From Phil1 sp964612925 (GTDB lineage: Bacteria; Bacillota; Clostridia; Christensenellales; CAG-138): a DNA stretch of 33,967 nt. The notes under the pieces were generated by a model that was not told the origin of the DNA, did no database searches, and saw only the letters and a program-made list of their open reading frames with translations. Positions 7,211-14,449 of this stretch are shown here, piece after piece. A program made the translations under genes and the position numbers. The stretch's first letter is position 1. The number at the start of each line of letters is the position of its first letter. The DNA is taken from positions 1-33,967 of the forward strand of contig CAZTFU010000019.1 of NCBI GenBank assembly GCA_964612925.1, written 5' to 3'.

Positions 7211-8089
7211 ATGCTCTGTTCGAAATGCGGAAAGCAAGTTCCCAACGGCACCGTGTCCCATCCCGACTGCGGCACTGATGCGGCAATTAAGACCAAACCG
7301 AATAAGAGAAATCGTGCCGCATTGATAGTGCTGTGCGCCGCACTGATATTTGCGTGCAGTGCTTGTGCCGATAAGAACGCATCCGCGCCCAACGGCGTTG
7401 CATCCGCAGAACCCAATGCAGCCGAAACACCTGATTCTGCCATCGTCTCGCTTGAGGCTACCGCCGCGCCGAGCGAGGAACCTTCCGACAGCACCGCGCC
7501 GACACAATCGGTCGAGGCGGAAATGCCGTCTTCCGACAATAGCGTCATTCCTTCCGATGATGCTTCAAACGCACAATCAGCTACAACGGAAGCACCCGTG
7601 GCCACGGCAGAGGCGGAGCTTTCCGATTTTGAAAAGCTGTTTGTCGATAACTCCATTACCTATATCGCTCACGATTTCGGTGAGCTTGAAAGTACGGCCT
7701 TGGTCTCCAAAAACAATGACCTTGAGGATATCGATGAATATGTTGAGCTTATAGAAATCGCGTATATTGGCGATACCGTATGCGAATTGATACAAACGGT
7801 ATATATAGACACAACGAATTTTTCCGATGAATACTCAGAGTGGCTTGACAAAGAGACTCGCGCCCAATATGCCGAAGAATTCAAGGACATGCCATTTGTT
7901 GAGGTTACCTATCGCACGGAAGGAGCATGGTATGTTACAACATTTGCGGTACGCGATCTTAACGAAGGCAACAATTTTGACGCCTTGGGGGACGAATCAA
8001 TGCTGTCCGTCAACGACGAAGGCAAGGAATACCTTTCCCTGTCCAATATAGAAGCGTTATATCTTGGGTTGGGATACATTCAAAAATAA
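7211..8089 (+). CDS. Zinc-ribbon, single-pass membrane protein (paralogue 2)
   Basis: A 292-residue protein paralogous to its upstream neighbour: N-terminal ribbon, one membrane helix (about 36-52), a Ser/Thr/Ala/Glu/Pro-rich linker of some 90 residues, and a similar acidic C-terminal domain ending GLGYIQK. The ribbon has ligands C3, C6, H17 and C20, so the third Cys of the canonical motif is replaced by His, which could still bind zinc. The helix ends in ACSAC, which resembles a lipobox but is preceded by the ribbon, so lipidation is unlikely. Start at ATG 7211 after GAAAGGAAG; the frame opens earlier at 7160 without a good ribosome site. Function unknown. Confidence 0.8.
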   Translation: MLCSKCGKQVPNGTVSHPDCGTDAAIKTKPNKRNRAALIVLCAALIFACSACADKNASAPNGVASAEPNAAETPDSAIVSLEATAAPSEEPSDSTAPTQSVEAEMPSSDNSVIPSDDASNAQSATTEAPVATAEAELSDFEKLFVDNSITYIAHDFGELESTALVSKNNDLEDIDEYVELIEIAYIGDTVCELIQTVYIDTTNFSDEYSEWLDKETRAQYAEEFKDMPFVEVTYRTEGAWYVTTFAVRDLNEGNNFDALGDESMLSVNDEGKEYLSLSNIEALYLGLGYIQK

Positions 8090-8143
8090 TTATTTGTGAA
8101 GCTTGACTTCGCTGAAATAAATAATACAAAAGGAGAAAACAAA

Positions 8144-8533
8144 ATGTTCTGTTCAAATTGCGGAAACCAAATTCCCGACGGCACCAAATTCTGCCCCAAC
8201 TGCGGCGCTGCCACGGGCGAAAACGCGGCTCAGGCTTCCGCGCCCGTTGTAAGCGGTCAGGATAACAGCAAGACCATGGCCATTCTTGCCGTTATATTCC
8301 CCGTACTGTTCTTTTTGCCGCTTGTTGTTCAGCCCAAGACCGAATTCGGCACATTTTGGGCAAATCAGGCACTGTTGCTTTTACTGCTTGGCGTCATTGC
8401 AGGCATAATCCCAATAATAGGCGCTGTGATAGGCATATTTGAATTTGTGCTTTGGATAATGGCAATAGTAAACGTATGCAAGGGCGAAATGAAGCCCCTG
8501 CCGCTTATCGGTTCAATAAGTATAATAAAGTAA
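8144..8533 (+). CDS. Zinc-ribbon plus DUF4870-like small membrane protein
   Basis: A 129-residue protein: zinc ribbon at C3, C6, C17 and C20, a short linker, then about three hydrophobic helices with the arrangement FFLPLVVQPKTEF, FWANQALLLLLLGVI and IIPIIGAVIGIFEFVLWIMAIVN, resembling the DUF4870/Tic20-like fold common in Firmicutes. Its ribbon is nearly identical to that of the first gene in the cluster, so the ribbon has probably been shuffled onto different membrane modules. Start at ATG 8144, after AAGGAG. The last gene before the convergent terminator. Confidence 0.82.
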   Translation: MFCSNCGNQIPDGTKFCPNCGAATGENAAQASAPVVSGQDNSKTMAILAVIFPVLFFLPLVVQPKTEFGTFWANQALLLLLLGVIAGIIPIIGAVIGIFEFVLWIMAIVNVCKGEMKPLPLIGSISIIK

Positions 8534-8554
8534 GTCAAGTCAGAAACGGGGTTG

Positions 8555-8721
8555 TTAAGGGGCAGTAGCCCCTTAATTCAATTCCGGCTTTGACGGCATG
8601 TACGTCAAAACGGATGAAAACCCATAGGTTTTCGTACTTTGCGAGTTTTGCCGCCCGTGAACGAATGTGAGAGGCAAAACTCGAGAAAACTCGAAGAAGT
8701 GGCAAATTGCCACTTCTTCGA
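8555..8721. repeat. Cluster of three strong palindromes
   Basis: Three perfect inverted repeats sit in the 3' region of the zinc-ribbon cluster: TTAAGGGG/CCCCTTAA (8555-8576), CGAGTTTTGCC/GGCAAAACTCG (8642-8683), and a 31-base palindrome made of 15-base arms TCGAAGAAGTGGCAA and TTGCCACTTCTTCGA (8691-8721). No credible gene lies in 8534-8729. They could be RNA stability elements, degenerate terminators or remnants of a mobile element. Confidence 0.7.
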
Positions 8722-8729
8722 CACTCTGA

Positions 8730-8766
8730 AAATGGCGTTCCCCGAAACTGAGGAACGCCGTTTTTC
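8730..8766. terminator. Bidirectional terminator between convergent operons
   Basis: GGCGTTCC (8734-8741) pairs with GGAACGCC (8752-8759), with TTTTT on the plus side (8761-8765) and AAAA on the other side (T-run on minus). It separates the plus-strand zinc-ribbon genes from the minus-strand recycling operon. Confidence 0.82.
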
Positions 8767-8768
8767 AT

Positions 8769-9650
8769 TTACCTCATCATCTTCAGCGCGTATTCCGCCG
8801 CGCCCACAGCGGGACTTTTATCGCACAAGAAGCAGCGTGCGTCGGCATGGCTTTGCCGTATCAGCTCAACCGTCATTGCGCTAAGGGTCGGCCTGTTTAA
8901 GAATACGCCGCCCATAAGTGCAACGTTTGGGCAGGCTATGTCAAGCCGCTTTATTACCGCCGTTGCCATAAGCGCAAGCTCCTCTGCCGCACGATGTTCT
9001 ATGCGCCGCGCTTCACCGTCCCCTGCGGCAGCGTCAAGCAGTGTGCTAAGCAGCGCAATATCGCTTTTTTTGCATTTTGGGTCGGTATATCGTGCGGTTA
9101 TCGCGGCAAAATCATCCGTTTTGCAGTGTTCAAAAAGCAGTTCTGTAAGTGCGGTTTTGTCCGCCCTGCCGTCAAGCGAGCGCGCAACCGATGAAAGAAT
9201 ATCGCGTCCCATGGCATAGGCACTGCCCGCATCGTCAAAAACGTGGCCGCGGCCGCCGCTTCGTGCGGTGTTTGCACCGTTTTGGCCGTAGCATATGCTG
9301 CCCGTGCCTGATATAACGGCAACGCCGGGCCTATCCTCAAGTGCGGTATAGAGCGAATTCTGTCCGTCCGTGCGCAAGAAAACGGCTCCCTTATACACCT
9401 TGTTCAGTGCATCGCGCACATGTTGCGCCATTTTTTCGTCCCCAACGCCCGCGCATGCCGCCGATATGCCCACACACTCATCATCCAAAAAGCGATTAAG
9501 CTCCATGGCAACATCGTCTGCGCTCGTTGGGTAGCTTACGGGGTTCAGCGGCCCAAGTCTGCCCGTATACAGCGTCTCACCGAGTGTATTCACAATGGCA
9601 ATCTCGGTTTTTGTGCCGCCGCCGTCAAGCCCTATTGCATATTCAGCCAT
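8769..9650 (-). CDS. murK: BadF/BadG-family sugar kinase, probably MurNAc/GlcNAc kinase (MurK-like)
   Basis: A 293-residue cytoplasmic kinase of the ASKHA fold. The N-terminal GLDGGGTKTEIAIV is the phosphate-1 loop and ISGTGSICYG is the second phosphate motif. Family members phosphorylate GlcNAc. In Clostridium acetobutylicum a relative (MurK) phosphorylates both MurNAc and GlcNAc and sits beside murQ, as here. It overlaps nagZ by 19 bases, so the kinase would receive the free sugars that NagZ releases and pass MurNAc-6-phosphate to MurQ. The symbol is based on context; it could be a GlcNAc-specific kinase. Confidence 0.78.
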   Translation of the reverse strand: MAEYAIGLDGGGTKTEIAIVNTLGETLYTGRLGPLNPVSYPTSADDVAMELNRFLDDECVGISAACAGVGDEKMAQHVRDALNKVYKGAVFLRTDGQNSLYTALEDRPGVAVISGTGSICYGQNGANTARSGGRGHVFDDAGSAYAMGRDILSSVARSLDGRADKTALTELLFEHCKTDDFAAITARYTDPKCKKSDIALLSTLLDAAAGDGEARRIEHRAAEELALMATAVIKRLDIACPNVALMGGVFLNRPTLSAMTVELIRQSHADARCFLCDKSPAVGAAEYALKMMR

Positions 9651-10636
9651 TCCTTCGCCCCCAGTATTCTTTCAAGCGCGGCATGATGCTCCGCACCGTC
9701 AAGCTTGCCAAAGTCAAGTGCTTCCGCCATCATTTCAACGGCCCTGCCCGCCTTGTCACAGTTGTGGCTTATAAGCGGCATGTCCGCCCCTGCGCCTACG
9801 GCCATAAGTGCGGCCTGCTCCGTGCCGTATTGTGATACTATTGCACCCATTTCAAGGCAATCCGTTATTATAATGCCGTCAAAGCCCATATCACGGCGCA
9901 ACAGTCCCGTCAGCACCCTGCGTGAAAGCGTGGCGGGAAGCTCGTCGTCAAGTGCATTGAACAGTATATGCGTGCTCATTATGCTCTTAACCCCCGCCGC
10001 CGCGGCCGCACGGAACGGCGCAAGGTGCACATTCTCTATTTCTTTTAGGTCAAGTGTTATCGTGGGCATGGACTTATGCGTATCCACTGCGGTTCCCCCG
10101 TGCCCGGGGAAATGCTTTGCGCACGCCAAAACGCCCGCGGACTGTATGCCCTTTATCATCATACAGCCAAAGCGGGAAACCGTATCCGCATCCGTACCGA
10201 AGCTCCTGTCGCCTATGGCGCGACTGCCCGCAACACTTTCCACGTCAAGCACGGGCGCAAGGTCATAGTTTAGGCCAAGCTCGCGCAGTGCTTCACCTAT
10301 GCGCCTGCCCGCCTCAAACGCGGCGTTTTCATCGCCACTCTCGGCCAGCTTTCGCGCACTTGGAGTGGAAACGACATCCTTTGGCAATCGCTCCACGCGG
10401 CCGCCCTCCTGATCCGCACTTATAAGCGGCTCATGCCCCGTTTCGGACAACGCTATATCTCTAAGCTCAGCGCAAAGTGCCTTCACCTGCGCGGCGGATT
10501 CTATGTTTTCGCCAAACAGAATAAAGTTGCCTATCTTCTGCTTTTTTACGGTTTCAATAAGCTCCTTGGGTATTTTAGTACCCTTAAAGCCCGTCATCAT
10601 GCGTTGGCCGACTTGTATTATAAGCTCTCGGTTCAT
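9632..10636 (-). CDS. nagZ: Beta-N-acetylhexosaminidase, GH3 family (NagZ)
   Basis: A 334-residue glycosidase that removes GlcNAc from muropeptides. Motifs are SADQEGGRVERL, AKHFPGHGGTAVDTH (His/Asp acid-base loop) and IITDCLEMGAI, whose Asp is the nucleophile. There is no signal peptide, so it should act in the cytoplasm, as in Gram-negative NagZ, unlike the secreted enzyme of Bacillus subtilis. Start at ATG 10636, overlapping the murQ stop by four bases (ATGA), which indicates translational coupling. Confidence 0.92.
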   Translation of the reverse strand: MNRELIIQVGQRMMTGFKGTKIPKELIETVKKQKIGNFILFGENIESAAQVKALCAELRDIALSETGHEPLISADQEGGRVERLPKDVVSTPSARKLAESGDENAAFEAGRRIGEALRELGLNYDLAPVLDVESVAGSRAIGDRSFGTDADTVSRFGCMMIKGIQSAGVLACAKHFPGHGGTAVDTHKSMPTITLDLKEIENVHLAPFRAAAAAGVKSIMSTHILFNALDDELPATLSRRVLTGLLRRDMGFDGIIITDCLEMGAIVSQYGTEQAALMAVGAGADMPLISHNCDKAGRAVEMMAEALDFGKLDGAEHHAALERILGAKEWLNMQ

Positions 10637-11472
10637 ACTTCACCCCGTTCGATAAGCCTTATCGCCGCGCCCGTTTCCATATTGCTCTTTTCAAGTGCGG
10701 AGCGTGCGCGACATTCGTCAACGTTTGCCGCGCGCATGACTATGCCTACAGCCCTTTGCCTGAGTTTTTCGTTCGTTGCCACCATGTCCGTCATAAGGCC
10801 GCCCTTGACCCTGCCAAGCTTTACCATGGCGCATGTGGATATCATGTTGAGTATAAGCTTTTGCGCCGTGCCGCACTTCATGCGCGTTGAACCCGCCACC
10901 GCCTCGGGCCCCGTTATTGCGGCAAGCTCAACATCCGCCGCCCGAGCAAGTCGCGTATTTGCGTTTGACGTTACTGCCGCGGTGAATGCGCCCCTCTCTC
11001 TCGCCCTTTTCACCGCCTCAATAACATAGCGTGCCCCGCCCGATGCACTTATGCCGACAACCGTATCGTTACTACCGACGTTCAGAGAATCAATAAGCTC
11101 CGCTCCCGCAACGCCATCATCCTCCGCGCCCTCCGCCGCCTTTATAAGCGCGCCGTAGCCGCCCGCAATATGGCCCTGCACGGTTTCATAATCCACACCG
11201 AACGTAGGCGGGCATTCGCTTGCATCAAGCACTCCGAGCCGCCCCGATGTACCCGCACCCACATATATAAGCCTGCCGCCCGCGGCAATGCCCCGCGCCG
11301 CATGCTCGGCTACGGTTGCGGCCATGGGTATTGTCAGCCTTACTGCGGCGGCAACCTTGGCATCCTCATCGTTTATGCGCAGCATCAGTTCTTCGGTGCT
11401 TATCGCGTCCATATCGCCAAAGCGGGCGTTGCTCTGCTCCGTTACGGCATTAAACTGCATTTTGTTTTCCAT
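10633..11472 (-). CDS. murQ: N-acetylmuramic acid 6-phosphate etherase
   Basis: A 279-residue SIS-domain enzyme that cleaves the D-lactyl ether of MurNAc-6-phosphate to GlcNAc-6-phosphate and D-lactate. Diagnostic stretches are IYVGAGTSGRLGVLDASE with the catalytic Glu, VVGISASGGARYV, and GPEAVAGSTRMKCGTAQK. Slightly shorter than common homologues (about 300 residues), but all cores are present. AAGGAG precedes the start at 11472. Central gene of the recycling operon: the kinase product is its substrate. Confidence 0.95.
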   Translation of the reverse strand: MENKMQFNAVTEQSNARFGDMDAISTEELMLRINDEDAKVAAAVRLTIPMAATVAEHAARGIAAGGRLIYVGAGTSGRLGVLDASECPPTFGVDYETVQGHIAGGYGALIKAAEGAEDDGVAGAELIDSLNVGSNDTVVGISASGGARYVIEAVKRARERGAFTAAVTSNANTRLARAADVELAAITGPEAVAGSTRMKCGTAQKLILNMISTCAMVKLGRVKGGLMTDMVATNEKLRQRAVGIVMRAANVDECRARSALEKSNMETGAAIRLIERGEV

Positions 11473-11516
11473 ATTTTTCTCCTTATGTTCAGGGTGTAAA
11501 TAACCGTCGCGTATTT

Positions 11517-13283
11517 TTATTCAAGCCTTGGCAGCGGCTCCGTATCGTTTTGCTTTATTATGCCGCACTCGGCAACGGGCTCTGTAAAGCGCTTCACAAG
11601 CTGTATAAGCCCTTCTCTTTGAAGCAGAGGCATAACCCTTCTGTAAAATGACATACGCGAAACACCCACAAGCTCAAACAGCATTTCAACGGTTCTGTCA
11701 AGCGCGGGCCTTTCGTCAAACGTTGCGCGCACGCCGTGCGGCGTTATATCAAGGTTTATAAAGCGGGTATTCGGCGTTTCTATAAAGCTTATCATAATAT
11801 TAAGCCTTACCCGCCCCGCTTCAAGCAGCCAGCGGCACTTTACCGCCACTATCTGCCTTTCCCCGCGCAGCGTTGCACCGCCGTATGTAAACGAACCGTC
11901 ATGCTTTAGGATAAGCACGTTGCGCTCATCCTTTTCATATATATACATGGCAATATCGTCCGCGCGCTTTTCAAAGCGCAACATGGTAACACTCTTTGTC
12001 ATGTTGCCGTGCACGGCCTGAAGCGTCTGCGGGAAAAGTCCGCCCGTATTCTGCCCGACGATATACTCATGTTTGTCAAGCTTATATGCTATGCGTTCAA
12101 ACTCCGCCGCATCGGTACCGAGGAGTTTACTGCATTCGGGTGCGTATTCGAGTGAATCAAGCGCCGCGCACAGTGCGCCGTATGCCGCCGCATTTTCATC
12201 AAGCGGAGCATCTTCAAAGCTATTGAGTAGCTCCTTTACCGTTCCACCGAGCGGCCCGTTGGCAAACAATTTCGAACTGCCGCTGAACAGCACTATGACC
12301 GTGTCATATTTTGGGAACACCAGCACATATTGACCGAATGCGCCGTTGAACTGATACGCCCCATCCTCATCGCTTATCCATATTTGATAACCGTAGCCGT
12401 TGCGCATTTCGCCGTTTGGCGTTTGTATTTGAACGCTTGTTGCGGCGCGTATCCATTCTTCGCTTACAATCCTTTTGCCCTGCCACATGCCCATGTTAAG
12501 GCAAAGCTGACCCACCTTTGCGGCATCCTCAGCGGTGAGGGAAAGTCCCCATCCGCCCTTTTCTATGCCGAGCGGGCATTTTTCCCACTCATGATAGCGT
12601 ATTCCGAGCGGTTCAAACAGCCTTGGGGTCAGGTATTCGTTAAGGCTCATGCCCGTGCGCCTTACCACTGCCGCCGCAAGCACATATGAATTGAGCGAAT
12701 TATACTCAAACGCAGTCCCCGCCTCGAACTTCGGCACGGACTGCATGAACATTTTAAGCCAGTTTTCGTCTAGCGCACTGCCCACCTCGTTAAAGCGTAT
12801 GCCGCTTGACATCATAAGCAGGTGCCTGAGCGTATGCTCCTTCAATATTTTGGCATTGGCCGCCGTAACGTACTCTGGAAAAAGCTCCGTAACCTTATCG
12901 TCAAGTGAAAGGTAGCCTTCATCTATCGCAATGCCGACGGCAAGGCCGGTTATGCTTTTGCTCATCGAATACAGCATATGCGGCACATCGAGTCTATACG
13001 GCTTAAATGCGCCCTCGGCAATAACGTGACCGTGCCGCACTATCATTGCGGCGTGGCAGGCGATACCGTCCGCATCGCGGCCTATCGCATCATAAAAGCG
13101 CATTATGCTTTCTGAGGGCACACCCTGCATCTCAGGCGCAGAGCGCGGAAGCGGCCTTTCGTTGGGTTTGGGAAGAAAACGTTCCTTTTGCGGCACAAAG
13201 CCATATAACGGTATCTTTTCCGTATCATGCCGCAAAAAGTTCATGAAAAGCTCCGCACTTTTCATCTGCATAGTTATGTCCAT
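11517..13283 (-). CDS. Serine hydrolase of the beta-lactamase/penicillin-binding (class C) fold
   Basis: A 588-residue protein. The N-terminal domain (about 45-370) has the SxxK catalytic tetrad SMSK (S106 to K109) and a YNSLN segment at the position of the YxN motif, with Ser where Asn is usual. A GAFGQY stretch is a candidate third motif. A C-terminal domain (about 375-588) of unknown fold follows. No signal peptide is seen, so a cytoplasmic role is likely: possibly an esterase or a peptidase on muropeptides, given its place before murQ (44-base gap). Start at 13283 after AGGAGG. It is not evidence of antibiotic resistance. Confidence 0.82.
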   Translation of the reverse strand: MDITMQMKSAELFMNFLRHDTEKIPLYGFVPQKERFLPKPNERPLPRSAPEMQGVPSESIMRFYDAIGRDADGIACHAAMIVRHGHVIAEGAFKPYRLDVPHMLYSMSKSITGLAVGIAIDEGYLSLDDKVTELFPEYVTAANAKILKEHTLRHLLMMSSGIRFNEVGSALDENWLKMFMQSVPKFEAGTAFEYNSLNSYVLAAAVVRRTGMSLNEYLTPRLFEPLGIRYHEWEKCPLGIEKGGWGLSLTAEDAAKVGQLCLNMGMWQGKRIVSEEWIRAATSVQIQTPNGEMRNGYGYQIWISDEDGAYQFNGAFGQYVLVFPKYDTVIVLFSGSSKLFANGPLGGTVKELLNSFEDAPLDENAAAYGALCAALDSLEYAPECSKLLGTDAAEFERIAYKLDKHEYIVGQNTGGLFPQTLQAVHGNMTKSVTMLRFEKRADDIAMYIYEKDERNVLILKHDGSFTYGGATLRGERQIVAVKCRWLLEAGRVRLNIMISFIETPNTRFINLDITPHGVRATFDERPALDRTVEMLFELVGVSRMSFYRRVMPLLQREGLIQLVKRFTEPVAECGIIKQNDTEPLPRLE

Positions 13284-13305
13284 GCACGGTCCTCCTTAAC
13301 TTAAA

Positions 13306-14070
13306 TTAAAGTTGCTGCGGCCCTTGGTCATCCCCCAAAACAAATTCGGGCTGAGCCTCTTCGCCGCCCGCAGTGCCTTCGCTCGGCTGTTCGCCCACTC
13401 TTTCAAGATAAAATGCGCTTGTCGCCGCGCTCATATACGGGTTGAGCCACAAACTGCCTATGCCAAGCGTAAGCACATTAAGCATTGCCCAACCGATAAA
13501 GCTCAAATTCAAGCAGAACAATCTGCCCTTATACCCCGCCATAAGCCGTTTTGATTCATTCACGCATTGGCGCACGGTATACTCGGGGTGATCCGAAAGG
13601 ATGTAGAATGCAAGGCTGTATCTATATGATGCAACAATGCCCGGAATTATGAACAACAGTGACCATGCAAATGTAAGCAGCGCGGTATAAAGCGTAAGGA
13701 AAATTGCCTTGCGTATCAGTGAAAAGCGGGAAAACAGCTCGCTCACGGGCGGCTCTTCGCCCTTTATTATGCGGTTATAATAGCTGCAAAGGCCAAGCCG
13801 CACCGCGCCGCCAAGCACAAGGCGTACAAACGCTATAATGGTTATCACGCCCGAAAGCGCGGTTATTATGCCCATAACAAGCAAGGCATTCACGCCAAAG
13901 ACAGAACTTATGGCGCTCGGCAGGTCGCTTGAATCAAGATCTATGCTTACATAAGAAGAGTAGCAACCAAACAAGGCCGCTATAAACGACACCACAAGGC
14001 TTATGCCCCATTTGCCCTTTAACCTTTCCCATGCAAGCCGCTTGTATTCATAGGAATTAGGTTTTCTCAT
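13306..14070 (-). CDS. DUF975 family membrane protein
   Basis: A 254-residue multi-pass membrane protein with the DUF975 opening (basic N-terminus, then a helix), several hydrophobic helices and a polar tail rich in Glu and Gly. Its function is unknown. AGGGAGGA precedes the start at 14070. The stop lies 22 bases before the next start on the same strand, so it is probably the first gene of the recycling operon. Confidence 0.85.
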   Translation of the reverse strand: MRKPNSYEYKRLAWERLKGKWGISLVVSFIAALFGCYSSYVSIDLDSSDLPSAISSVFGVNALLVMGIITALSGVITIIAFVRLVLGGAVRLGLCSYYNRIIKGEEPPVSELFSRFSLIRKAIFLTLYTALLTFAWSLLFIIPGIVASYRYSLAFYILSDHPEYTVRQCVNESKRLMAGYKGRLFCLNLSFIGWAMLNVLTLGIGSLWLNPYMSAATSAFYLERVGEQPSEGTAGGEEAQPEFVLGDDQGPQQL

Positions 14071-14100
14071 TTTCTTATCCTCCCTGTATTCTTTTGATTC

Positions 14101-14129
14101 ATTATACCATTACTTCGCGCATATGGCAA
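14101..14129 (-). promoter_or_regulatory. Promoter for the DUF975-murK operon
   Basis: On the minus strand TTGCCA (14124-14129), a 17-base spacer and TATAAT (14101-14106) with an extended -10 TGG. Confidence 0.75.
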
Positions 14130-14253
14130 AAGCGTATACTCCGTATTTCGTGCGGTTTTGCGTTGCAAAGCGTAATTTTTCATCTCGGTCATAGCGTAAG
14201 CTCTTACGCCCTCTCTATCGGCTCCGCTTACAGCTATGCAGACAGCTCAGTGC

Positions 14254-14290
14254 AAGGCACACCCTAAAGGGCACCCCAAAGGGGGAGCCG
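14254..14290 (+). repeat. Dispersed intergenic repeat, copy B
   Basis: The core is CAAGGCACACCCTAAAGG, then GCACCCCAAAGGG and GGAGCC. It recurs 82 bases downstream (copy C), and, on the opposite strand, at 83-123 and 32359-32402. It belongs to the intergenic stretch 14130-14403, which has no credible gene. Confidence 0.75.
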
Positions 14291-14304
14291 AGAGCAGTAG
14301 CTCG

Positions 14305-14324
14305 CTTGTACAGAACAAAAAAGC
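14305..14324 (-). repeat. Dispersed repeat module (terminator-tail type)
   Basis: The 20 bases on the minus strand are identical to 32512-32531 on the plus strand, and similarity continues for about 20 bases through TACTGC and GGCTC. In the second location this module includes the T-tract of a real terminator. It links copies B/C and D into one mosaic family. Confidence 0.75.
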
Positions 14325-14335
14325 TTGTCTCTCCC

Positions 14336-14372
14336 CAAGGCACACCCTAAAGGGCACCCCAAAGGGAGAGCC
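14336..14372 (+). repeat. Dispersed intergenic repeat, copy C
   Basis: Near-identical to copy B over about 45 bases, including the following GGCAGTAGC. The spacing between B and C is 82 bases, giving a direct tandem duplication of core plus flank. Confidence 0.75.
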
Positions 14373-14402
14373 AAGGGCAGTAGCGTGGCTCCCCCACAAA
14401 AG

Positions 14403-14432
14403 CAAAAACGGAACAGCGCGAAACTGTTCCGT
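14403..14432 (-). terminator. Terminator of the membrane pyrophosphatase gene
   Basis: On the minus strand ACGGAACAG (14424-14432) pairs with CTGTTCCGT (14408-14416) and is followed by TTTT(T). It lies 18 bases after the hppA stop. Confidence 0.85.
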
Positions 14433-14449
14433 TCTTATTTGTTACGGTA

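Noticed and set aside
11517..13283. Serine hydrolase as an antibiotic-resistance beta-lactamase
   Set aside because: No signal peptide, an extra C-terminal domain, a changed YxN motif, and context in muropeptide recycling.
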